A DNA stretch of 64,000 nucleotides from Panulirus ornatus. Taxonomy: Eukaryota > Arthropoda > Malacostraca > Decapoda > Palinuridae. Location: assembly GCF_036320965.1 (NCBI RefSeq), contig NC_092225.1, positions 33,580,387 to 33,644,386 on the forward strand, read 5' to 3'. A program made the translations under genes and the position numbers. Shown here in pieces: positions 1-11,159 of this stretch (position 1 is its first letter; every line of letters starts with the position of its first letter). The notes beneath the pieces were generated by a model. It was not told the origin of the DNA and searched no databases. It worked only from the letters and a program-made list of their open reading frames with translations.

Positions 1-3000
1 TAGGAAGGTTTGGAGTACAACAACTAGGAAGGTTTGGAATACAACACTTAGGGAAGGTTTGGAGTACAACAATTAGGAAGGTTTGGAGTACAACAACTAG
101 GAAGGTTTGGAGTACAACAACAACTAGGAAGGTTTGGAATACAACAACTAGGAAGGTTTGGAATATAACAACTAGGAAGATATGGAGTACAACAACAACT
201 AGGAAGGTTTGGAATATAACACTTAGGAAGGTTTGGAGTACAACAACTAGGAAGGTTAGGAGTACAACTAGGAAGGTTTGGAATACATCAACAACTAGGA
301 AGGTTTGGAGTACAACAACAACAACTAGGAAGGTTTGGAGTACAACAACTAGGAAGGTTTGGAATACATCAACAACTAGGAAGGTTTGGAGTACAACAAC
401 TAGGAAGGTTTGGAGTACATCAACAACAACTAGGAAGGTTTGGAGTACAACAACTAGGAAGGTTTGGAATACATCAACAACTAGGAAGGTTTGGAGTACA
501 ACAACAACTAGGAAGGTTTGGAATACAACACTTAGGAAGGTTTGGAGTACAACAACTAGGAAGGTTTGGAGTACAACAACAACTAGGAGGGTTTGGAATA
601 CATCAACAACTAGGAAGGTTTGGAGTACAACAACAACTAGGAAGGTTTGGAATACAACACTTAGGAAGGTTTGGAGTACAACAACTTGGAAGGTTTGGAG
701 TACAACAACAACTGGGAAGGATTGGAATACAACACTTAGGAAGGTTTGGAGTACAACAACTAGGAAGGTTTGGAATACAACAACTAGGAAGGTTTGGAGT
801 ACAACAACTAGGATGGTTTGGAGTACAACAACAACTAGGAAGGTTTGGAGTACAACAACTAGGAAGGTTTGGAGTACAACAACAACTAGGAAGGTTTGGA
901 GTACAACTAGGAAGGTTTGGAGCACAACAACTAGGAAGGTTTGGAGTACAACAACAACTAGGAAGGTTTGGAGTACAACAACTAGGAAGGTTTGGAATAC
1001 AACAACTAGGAAGGTTTGGAGTACAACAACTAGGAAGGTTTGGAGTACAACAACAACTAGGAACGTTTGGAATACATCTATGAAGGTTTGGAGTACAACA
1101 ACAACTAGGAAGGTTTGGAGTACAACAACTAGGAAGGTTTGGAATAAAACAACTAGGAAGGTTTGGAGTACAACATCAACTAGAAGGTTTGGAGTACAAC
1201 AACAACTAGGAAAGTTTGGAGTACAACAACAACTAGGAAGGTTTGGAGTACAACAACTAGGAAGGTTTGGAATACAACAACTAGGAAGGTTTGGAGTACA
1301 ACAACAACTAGAAGGTTTGGAGTACATCAACAACTAGGAAGGTTTGGAGTACAACAACAACTAGGAAGGTTTGGAGTACAACAACAACTAGGAAGGTTTG
1401 GAGTACATCAACAACTAGGAAGGTTTGGAGTACATCAACAACTAGGAAGGTTTAGAGTACATCAACAACTAGGAAGGTTTGGAGTACAACAACAACTAGG
1501 AAGGTTTGGAGTACAACAACAACTAGGAAGGTTTGGAGTACAACAACTAGGAAGGTTTGGAATAAAACAACTAGGAAGGTTTGGAGTACAACAACAACTA
1601 GAAGGTTTGGAGTACAACAACAACTAGGAAGGTTTGGAGTACAACAACTAGGAAGGTTTGGAGTACAACAACTAGGAAGGTTTGGAGTACAAAACAACTA
1701 GGAAGGTTTGGAATACAACAACTAAGAAGGTTTGGAGTACAACAACTAGGATGGTTTGGAGTACAACAACAATTAGGAACGTTTGGAATACAACTATGAA
1801 GGTTTGGAGTACAACAACAACTAGGAAGGTTTGGAGTACAACAATTAGGAAGGTTTGGAATACAACAACTAAGAAGGTTTGGAGTACAACAACTAGGAAG
1901 GTTTGGAGTACAACAACAACTAGGAACGTTTGGAATACAACTATGAAGGTTTGGAATACAACAACTTGTAATGTTTGGAGTACAACAACTAGGAAGGTTT
2001 GGAGTACAACAACAACTAGAAGGTTTGGAGTACAACAACAACTAGGAGGGTCTGGACTACAACAACAACTAGGAAGGTTTGCAATACAACAACTAGGAGG
2101 GTTTGGAGTAAAACAACTAGGAAGATTTGGAGTACAACAACAACTAGGAAGGTTCGGAATACAACAACTATGAAGGTTTGGAGTACAACAACAACTAGGA
2201 AGGTTTGGAATACAACAACTAGGAAGTTTTGGAGTACAACAACTAGGAAGGTTTGGAATACAACAACTAGGAAGATTTGGAGTACAAGAACAACTAGGAA
2301 GTTTTAGAGTACAACAACTAAGGTTTGGAGTACATCAACAATTAGGAAGGTATGGAGTACAACAACACCTAGGAAGGTTTGGAGTACATCAACAACTAGG
2401 AAGGTTTGGAATACAAGAACAACTAGGACGTTTTGGAGTACAACAACCAAGAAGGTTTGGAGTACAAGTAGGAAGGTTTGGAGTACAACTAATAAGGTTT
2501 GGAGTACATCAACAACTAAGAGGGTTTGGAGTACATCAACAACTGGGAAGGTTTGAAGTACAACTAGTAAGGTTTGAAGTACATCAACTAGGAAGGTTTG
2601 GAGTACATCAACAACTGGGAAGGTTTGGAGTACACCAACAACTAAAAAGGTTTGGAGTACAACAACTAGGAAGGTTTGAAGTACATCAACAACTAGGAAG
2701 GTTTGGAGTACATCAATAACTAGGGAGGTTTGAAGTGCATCAACAACTAGGAAGGTTTGAAGTACATCAACAACTAGGAAGGTTTGGAGTACATCAACAA
2801 CTAGGAAGGTTTCGAGTACATCAACAACTAGGAAGGTTTGGAGTACATCAACAACTAGGAAGGTTTGGAGTACATCAATAACCAGGAAGGTTTGGAGTAC
2901 ATCAACAACTAGGAAGGTTTGGAGTATATCAACAACAAGGAAGGTTTGGAGTACATCAACAACTAGGAAGGTTATGGAGTACAACAACTAGGAAGGTTTG

Positions 3001-6000
3001 GAATACAACAACTAGGAAGGTTTGGAGTACAACAACTAGGAGAGGTAGGTTTGGATACAAAACAACTAGGAAGTTTGGAATACAACTAGAAGGTTTGGAG
3101 TACAACAACAACTAGGAAGGTTTGGAGTACAACAACTAGGAAGGTTTGGAATACAACTAGGAAGGTTTGGAATAAAACAACTAGGAAGGTTTGGAGTACA
3201 ACAACAACTAGAAGGTTTGGAGTACAACAACAACTAGGAAGGTTTGGAGTACAACAACTAGGAAGGTTTGGAATACAAACAACTAGGAAGGTTTGGAGTA
3301 CAAAACAACTAGGAAGGTTTGGAATACAACAACTAAGAAGGTTTGGAGTACAACAACTAGGATGGTTTGGAGTACAACAACAACTAGGAACGTTGGAATA
3401 CACACTTGGAAGGTTTGGAGTACAACAACTAGGAATGTTTGGAGTACAACAACTAGGAAGGTTTGGAGTACATCAACAACTAGGAAAGTTTGAAGTACAT
3501 CAACAACTAGGAAGGTTTTGGAAGTACATCAAATAACTAGGAAGGTTTGGAGGTACATCAACAATAGGAAGGTTTGGAGTACATCAACAACTAGGAAGGT
3601 TTGGAGTACATCAACAACTAGGAAGGTTTGGAGTACATCAACAACTAGGAAGGTTTAGAGTACATCAACAACTAGGAAGGTTGAAGTACATCAACAAGGA
3701 AGTTTTAGAGTACATCAACAACTAGAAAGGTTTGGAGTACATCAACAACTAGGAAGGTTTTGGAGTACATCAACAACTAAGAAGGTTTGGAGTACATCAA
3801 AAACTAGGAAGGTTATGGAGTACATAAACAACTAGGAAGGTTTGGAGTACATCAACAACTAGGAAGGTTTGGAGTACATCAACAACAAGGAAGGTTTGGA
3901 GTACATCAACAAACAAGGAAGGTTTGAAGTACATCAACAATAGGAAGGTTTGGAATACAACAACTAGGAAGGTTTGGAGTACAACAACAACTAGAAGGTT
4001 TGGCGTACATCAACAACTAGGAAGGTTTGGAGTACAAACAACAACTAGGAAAAGGTTTGGAGTACAACAAAAAACTAGGAAGGTTTGGAGTACATCAACA
4101 ACTAGGAAGGTTTGGAGTACATCAACAACTAGGAAGGTTTAGAGTACATCAACAACTAGGAAGGTTTGGAGTACAACAACAACTAGGAAGGTTTGGAGTA
4201 CAACAAAAAACTAGGAAGGTTTGGAGTACAACAACTAGGAAGGTTTGGAATAAAACAACTAGGAAGGTTTGGGAGTACAACAACAACTAGAAGGTTTGGA
4301 GTACAACAACAACTAGGAAGTTTGGAGTACAACAACTAGAAGGTTTTGGAGTACAACAACTAGGAAGGTTTTGGAGTACAAAACAACTAGGAAGGTTTGG
4401 AATACAACAACTAAGAAGGTTTGGAGTACAACAACTAGATGGTTTGGAGTACACAACAACAATTAGGAACGTTTGGAATACAACTATGAAGGTTTGGAGT
4501 ACAACAACCAACTAGGAAGGTTTGGAGTACAACAATTAGGAAGGTTTGGAATACAACAACTAAGAAGGTTTGGAGTACAACAACTAGGAAGGTTTGGAGT
4601 ACAACAACAACTAGGAACGTTTGGAATACAACTATGAAGGTTTGGGAATACAACAACTTGTAATGTTTGGAGTACAACAACTAGGAAGGTTTGGAGTACA
4701 ACAACAACTAGAAGGTTTGGAGTACAACAACAACTAGGAGGGTCTGGACTACAACAACAACTAGGAAGGTTTGCAATACAACAACTAGGAGGGTTTGGAG
4801 TAAAACCACTAGGAAGATTTGGAGTACAACAACAACTAGGAAGGTTCGGAATACAACAACTATGAAGGTTTGGAGTACAACAACAACTAGGAAGGTTTGG
4901 AATACAACAACTAGGAAGTTTTGGAGTACAACAACTAGGAAGGTTTGGAATACAACAACTAGGAAGATTTGGAGTACAAGAACAAACTAGGAAGTTTTAG
5001 AGTACAACAACTAAGGTTTGGAGTACATCAACAATTAGGAAGGTATGGAGTACAACAACACCTAGGAAGGTTTGGAGTACATCAACAACTAGGAAGGTTT
5101 GGGAATACAAGAACAACTAGGACGTTATTGGAGTACAACAACCAAGAAGGTTTGGAGTACAAGTAGGAAGGTTTGGAGTACAACTAATAAGGTTTGGAGT
5201 ACATCAACAACTAAGAGGGTTTTGGAGTAACTCAACAACTGGAAGGTTTTGAAGTACAACTAGTAAGGTTTGAAGTACATCAACTAGGAAGGTTTGGAGT
5301 ACATCAACAACGGGAAGGTTTTGGAGTACAACCAACAACTAAAAAGGTTTGGAGTACAACAACTAGGAAGGTTTGAAGTACATCAACACACTAGGAGGTT
5401 TGGAGTACATCAATAACTAGGGAGGTTTGAAGTGCATCAACAACTAGGAAGGTTTGAAGTACATCAACAACTAGGAAGGTTTGGAGTACATCAACAACTA
5501 GGAAGGTTTCGAGTACATCAACAACTAGGAAGGTTTGGAGTACATCAACAACTAGGAAGGTTTGGAGTACATCAATAACCAGGAAGGTTTGGAGTACATC
5601 AACAACTAGGAAGGTTTGGAGTATATCAACAACAAGGAAGGTTTGGAGTACATCAACAACTAGGAAGGTTTGGAGTACAACAACTAGGAAGGTTTGGAAT
5701 ACAACAACTAGGAAGGTTTGGAGTACAACAACTAGGAAGGTTTGGAGTACAAAAACAACTAGGAACGTTTGGAATAACATCTATGAAGGTTTGGAGTACA
5801 ACAACAACTAGGAAGGTTTGGAGTACAACAACTAGGAAGGTTTGGAATACAACTAGGAAGGTTTGGAATAAAACAACTAGGAAGGTTTGGAGTACAACAA
5901 CAACTAGAAGGTTTGGAGTACAACAACAACTAGGAAGGTTTGGAGTACAACAACTAGGAAGGTTTGGAGTACAACAACTAGGAAGGTTTGGAGTACAAAA

Positions 6001-7760
6001 CAACTAGGAAGGTTTGGAATACAACAACTAAGAAGGTTTGGAGTACAACAACTAGGATGGTTTGGAGTACAACAACAACTAGGAACGTTTGGAATACAAC
6101 TATGAAGGTTTGGAGTACAACAACTAGGAATGTTTGGAGTACAACAACTAGGAAGGTTTGGAGTACATCAACAACTAGGAAAGTTTGAAGTACATCAACA
6201 ACTAGGAAGGTTTGGAGTACATCAATAACTAGGAAGGTTTGGAGTACATCAACAACTAGGAAGGTTTGGAGTACATCAACAACTAGGAAGGTTTGGAGTA
6301 CATCAACAACTAGGAAGGTTTGGAGTACATCAACAACTAGGAAGGTTTAGAGTACATCAACAACTAGGAAGGTTTGAAGTACATCAACAAGGAAGTTTTA
6401 GAGTACATCAACAACTAGAAAGGTTTGGAGTACATCAACAACTAGGAAGGTTTGGAGTACATCAACAACTAAGAAGGTTTGGAGTACATCAAAAACTAGG
6501 AAGGTATGGAGTACATAAACAACTAGGAAGGTTTGGAGTACATCAACAACTAGGAAGGTTTGGAGTACATCAACAACAAGGAAGGTTTGGAGTACATCAA
6601 CAACTAGGAAGGTTTGAAGTACATCAACAACTAGGAAGGTTTGGAGTATATCAACAACTAGGAAGGTTTGGAGTATATCAACAACTAGGAAGGTTTGGAG
6701 TACATCAACAACTAGGAAGGTTTGGAGTACATCAACAACTAGGAAGGTTTGAAGTACATCAACAACAAGGAAGGTTTTGAGTACATCAACAACTAGGAAG
6801 GTTTGGAGTACATCAACAACTAGGAAGGTTTGAAGTACATCAACAACAAGGAAGGTTTGGAGTACATCAACAACTAGGAAGGTTTGGAGTACAACAACAA
6901 CTAGGAAGGTTTGAAGTACATCAACAACAAGGAAGTTTTAGAGTACATCAACAACTAGGAAGGTTTGGAGTACACCAACAACTAGGAAGGTTTGGAGTAC
7001 ATCAACAACTAGGAAGGTTTGGAGTACATCAACAACTAGGAAGGTTTGGAGTACATCAACAACTAGGAAGGTTTGGAGTACATCAACAACTAGGAAGGTT
7101 TGAAGTACATCAACAACAAGGAAGTTTTAGAGTACATCAACAACTAGGAAGGTTTGGAGTACATCAACAACTAGGAAGGTTTGGAGTACATCAACAACAA
7201 GGAAGGTTTGGAGTACATCAACAACTAGGAAGGTTGGGAGTACATCAACAACTAGGAAGGTTTGGAGTACATCAACAACTAGGAAGGTTTGAAGTACATC
7301 AACAACAAGGAAGTTTTAGAGTACATCAACAACTAGGAAGGTTTGGAGTACAACAACTATGAAGGTTTGAAGCACATCAACAACAAGGAAGGTTTGAAGG
7401 TCATCAACAACTTGGAAGGTTTGGAGTACATCAACAACTAGGAAGGTTTGGAGTACATCAACAACTAGGAAGGTTTGGAATACATCAACAACTAGGAAGG
7501 TTTGGAGTACATCAACAACTAGGAAGGTTGGGAGTACATCAACAACTAGGAAGGTTTGGAGTACATCAACAACTAGGAAGGTTTGAAGTACATCAACAAC
7601 AAGGAAGTTTTAGAGTACATCAACAACTAGGAAGGTTTGGAGTACAACAACAACTAGGAAGGTTTGGAGTACATCAACAACTAGGAAGGTTTGGGGTACA
7701 TCAACTAAGTAGGTTTGGAGTTGAACAACTACGAAGGTTTAGAGTACAACTAGGTAGGGT
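1..7760 (+). repeat. 21-30 bp purine-rich minisatellite array
   Basis: This is a continuous tandem array. The core AGGAAGGTTTGGAGTAC is followed by a variable run of CAA/CAT triplets and CT. Unit lengths of 21, 24, 27 and 30 bp differ by whole CAA steps, which looks like trinucleotide slippage. The left part is rich in the ACAACAAC form, and the right part (from about 5400, and clearly from 6200) in the ACATCAAC form. Roughly 300 units are present, and the array runs off the left edge of the window. Two plus-strand and two minus-strand frames are stop-free within a unit, so low-complexity ORFs appear (for example 813-1337 and 2304-2987). I regard these as artefacts. No promoter or non-repeat coding sequence is visible. 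Confidence 0.97.
1250..6640 (+). repeat. 2.69 kb higher-order tandem duplication inside the first array
   Basis: Rare variant units recur in the same order about 2690-2700 bp apart. GGGTCTGGACTAC is at about 2049 and 4740. The ATTAGGAACGTTTGG variant is at about 1771 and 4461. AGGTTTCGAGTAC is at about 2806 and 5506. The GAGTACAAAACAAC variant is near 1684, 3299, 4375 and 5993. Copy A runs about 1250-3945 and copy B about 3946-6640. The segment 2990-5400 carries many one-base insertions and deletions that its partner copies lack, so at least part of the duplication may be an assembly effect. Confidence 0.8.
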
Positions 7761-8440
7761 GGTGTAGAACTAGGAAGGGGTGGTGTACAACAACAACTAG
7801 GACAGGGGGCTGTGCAACAATTACGAAGGGGTGTTGTACAACAACTAAGAAGGGGGGTTTAACAACTAGGACGGGGTGAGGTACAACAACAACTAGGAAG
7901 AGGGTGGGATACAACAACTAGGAAGGGGTGGTGTACAACAACAACTAGGACAGGGGGCTGTGCAACAATTACGAAGGGGTGTTGTACAACAACTAAGAAG
8001 GGGGGTATAACAACTAGGACGGGGTGAGGTACAACAACAACTAGGAAGAGGGTGGGATACAACAACTAGGAAGGGGTGGGGTACAACAATAATTAGGAAG
8101 GAGTGGGATACAACAACAACTAGGAAGGGGTGGGGTACAACAATAACTAGGAAGGGGTGGGGTACAACAACTAGGAAAGGGTGGGTTCAACAACAACTAG
8201 GAAAGGGTGGGGTACAACTAAGAAGGGGTGGGATATAACAACCACTAAGAAGGGGTGGGGTACAACAACAACTAGGAAGGGGTGGGGTACAACAATAACT
8301 AGGAAGGGGTGGGGTACAACAACTAGGAAAGGGTGGGTTCAACAACAACTAGGAAAGGGTGGGGTACAACTAAGAAGGGGTGGGATATAACAACCACTAA
8401 GAAGGGGTGGGGTACAACAACAACTAGAAAGGGGTGGGGT
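7760..8440 (+). repeat. Transition zone with about 150 bp super-repeats
   Basis: The sequence changes here from AGGAAGGTTTGGAGTAC units to AGGAAGGGGTGGGGTAC units. Two local duplications are visible. A block holding GACAGGGGGCTGTGC occurs at about 7801 and 7949 (148 bp apart). A block holding GTGGGTTCAAC occurs at about 8181 and 8333 (152 bp apart). The mixed units suggest the G-rich array arose from the first array by mutation and stepwise amplification. Confidence 0.85.
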
Positions 8441-9265
8441 ACAACAACAACTAGGAAGGGGTGGGGTACAAGAACAACTAGGAAGGGGTGGGGTACAAGA
8501 ACAACTAGGAAGGGGTGGGGTACAAGAACAACTAGGAAGGGGTAGGGTACAAGAACAACTAGGAAGGGGTGGGGTACAAGAACAACTAGGAAGGGGTGGG
8601 GTACAAGAACAACTAGGAAGGGGTGGGGTACAAGAACAACTAGGAAGGGGTAGGGGTACAAGAACAACTAGGAAGGGGTGGGGTACAAGAACAACTAGGA
8701 AGGGGTGGGGTACAAGAACAACTAGGAAGGGGTGGGGTACAAGAACAACTAGGAAGGGGTGGGGTACAAGAACAACTAGGAAGGGGTGGGGTACAAGAAC
8801 AACTAGGAAGGGGTGGGGTACAAGAACAACTAGGAAGGGGTGGGGTACAAGAACAACTAGGAAGGGGTGGGGTACAAGAACAACTAGGAAGGGGTGGGGT
8901 ACAAGAACAACTAGGAAGGGGTGGGGTACAAGAACAACTAGGAAGGGGTGGGGTACAAGAACAACTAGGAAGGGGTGAGGTACAAGAACAACTAGGAAGG
9001 GGTGGGGTACAAGAACAACTAGGAAGGGGTGGGGTACAAGAACAACTAGGAAGGGGTGGGGTACAAGAACAACTAGGAAGGGGTGGGGTACAAGAACAAC
9101 TAGGAAGGGGTGGGGTACAAGAACAACTAGGAAGGGGTGGGGTACAAGAACAACTAGGAAGGGTGGGGTACAAGAACAACTAGGAAGGGGTAGGGTACAA
9201 GAACAACTAGGAAGGGGTGGGGTACAAGAACAACTAGGAAGGGTGGGGTACAATATAAGGTAGGG
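8440..9265 (+). repeat. G-rich 27 bp minisatellite array
   Basis: About 30 nearly identical 27 bp units are present, with core AGGAAGGGGTGGGGTAC and then AAGAACAACT. Each unit holds two G4 runs separated by one T. Minus-strand ORFs (for example 8339-9253) only translate the repeat, and I reject them as genes. The low divergence compared with the zone to the left suggests recent homogenisation or expansion. The array ends in a short decayed edge at about 9240-9265. Confidence 0.95.
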
Positions 9266-9396
9266 TACAAGAAGGAAGGCGTCAGGACGCAGTAGATAAT
9301 GTTAGCAACAAGTACCACAGCTGCTGCTGCACTAAACACCTCGGCTCCAGCCTCATATTACAGTGTGTCTCTCCTCCTTACTACTTCTTATGTAGC

Positions 9397-9399
<3 letters not shown>

Positions 9400-9448
<49 letters not shown>
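9400..9448 (+). repeat. (CT)n microsatellite
   Basis: This is an uninterrupted CT dinucleotide run of about 24 repeats, flanked by non-repetitive sequence. Confidence 0.98.
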
Positions 9449-9451
<3 letters not shown>

Positions 9452-10016
9452 TGGGACGCCAAGTTTTGTTTTGACCTACCTTAAAAATGCTGTTAGATAG
9501 GGACGGTACTAACCACTACCCCATCTTCACTATACAGCGACAATAACACAAGTAAATTAAGAAGATTGTCGTCAAACAACACAGCACCAAGCTGACGCCG
9601 TTACAATACCACATCACCGTTACGTAACTAACTAGCCACAGCAGCGGTCACACGATTTTCGTAGTTGAATCTGCCGTAACACTTTCACATGAGTTACGTC
9701 ACTGGATTATTACATAGGAACACTGGTAAGGATAATGTAACACGTCAACACACTGTAGGACAAGGTTACACATTACGATCACCGAAGAATCACAGGGTTA
9801 ATATCCAGGTCAGCAAACACGGTGGTCACAGAGCGTCACTTGCGGTCAAGAAGGCGTCACAGTGTGACGGTGTAACTAGTTGGTGACAGTGCAGGAGAAG
9901 AACACCAAGCCAGTATGGAGAGAAACCACCTGACGATTGTTAACACTCACGCCACGCCACCTACCCTCCTCCTACTGCTGCTGGAGAAGGGAGGCAGGCA
10001 CACTGCTCCTCCCTAC

Positions 10017-10018
<2 letters not shown>

Positions 10019-10047
<29 letters not shown>

Positions 10048-10048
10048 T
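10019..10048 (+). repeat. (CA)n microsatellite
   Basis: This is a perfect CA run of about 15 repeats. A poly-C run of 13 bases follows separately at 10152-10164. Confidence 0.97.
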
Positions 10049-10807
10049 ACCAAGGACGCCGTAGTACTACTGGCTATGTGCAAGACTGCTGCTGCTGGCA
10101 CGGGCACGAAGGGCTGGGCCCCACACTTGCTGCCACCAACCACTGACAACACCCCCCCCCCCCCATCATCTCAACCAACTATCGTTCAACTTACAGACGA
10201 GGTAAGTGATAGTGTGAGAGATTCTACTGTTCTGGATAAGTGCACATAGTTAAGTAGGGAGGGAGTTACCCCAAGTGGAGAGCATGGCATCCGTTTCTCA
10301 CTCACCATAATATCATTCTACTACAATGATTATTATTATTATTATTGTTACATTGTTCCAAACATTATATCTGGTTCACAAGATATAACAATACGACGAT
10401 GACTGAACACTAAACACTGAACGTAGTACAACGTATAATACGAAGATGTTGGGTATTATGGCGCTTCTTGGCAGCCCCCAGAAGAGTACCGCCACCACCA
10501 CACCACCAGTTGCCTCAGCAAGGGTTGGTTGTGTGGTATATGAGGCCGGTGGTAGCTGCTAACCTAACACACACACAGTCCAGCGGGAGGCACGGACACA
10601 ATCACCACCAACACTCAAGTTAGGATTTCTCGAGCAAGCAAGGTCTGCTGGCCCAGCGCAGCCAACACTCAGGTTACGTTGTAACCGGTTCCCTTGTACA
10701 AGACGACAACACTAGCTAGACACCACACTCACACACCTCAGGTTACAACTTAACCGGTTGTTATATACAGCACAACACTCAACACCACACTTACTTACCA
10801 ACACTAA

Positions 10808-11135
10808 CCACCAGTACCATAAGTTATTAATGTTCGTATACAGCACAACACTAACAACCACCTACCAGTACCATAACTTATTACTGTTGTTATCAGTACT
10901 ATTATCATAGGTTACTGCTGTTATATCATCATTACCATATGTTTTTACGATTGTTATATCATCAGTACCATAAGATATTATGGATGTTATATCATCAGTA
11001 CCATAAATTATTACGGTTATTATGTCATGAACATAAGTTATTACTATTGTTCTATCACCAGTACCACAAGTTATTACTGTTGTTACACTACCAATACCAT
11101 AAGTTATTACCAGCGCTACACTATAAATATCCTTA
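10808..11135 (+). repeat. Degenerate about 34 bp AT-rich minisatellite
   Basis: About eight diverged units share ACCATAAGTTATTACTG, then TTGTTAT and an ATCATCAGT-like linker. Units differ by many substitutions and indels, so this is an old array. Short ORFs on both strands here follow the repeat and are not considered genes. Confidence 0.8.
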
Positions 11136-11159
11136 CTATTACTGCCATAAAGCATGTAC

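Larger units (their letters stand above)
9266..10805. other. Mostly unique sequence with no supported gene
   Basis: This is the least repetitive stretch in the first 22 kb. It is mixed in composition and has several CpG-containing segments between 9460 and 9900. Short ORFs such as 9689-9886 show no recognisable domain. A strong match to a splice donor, GAG followed by GTAAGT, lies at 10202. It could mark a non-coding first exon, but no partner acceptor, start codon context or protein homology is visible. A short ATT/TTA run lies near 10329-10350. Confidence 0.6.

Noticed and set aside
1..7760. Arthropod telomere repeat (TTAGG) because some units contain CTTAGGAAGG
   Set aside because: TTAGG occurs only inside a longer unrelated unit and is never in a TTAGG tandem run.
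1..9265. Possible CRISPR array, because direct repeats are short and regular
   Set aside because: The repeats are contiguous, with no unique spacers and no cas genes, and the window is eukaryotic.
9689..9886. 65-codon ORF in unique sequence
   Set aside because: No recognised domain, short, and of a length expected by chance. No supporting context.
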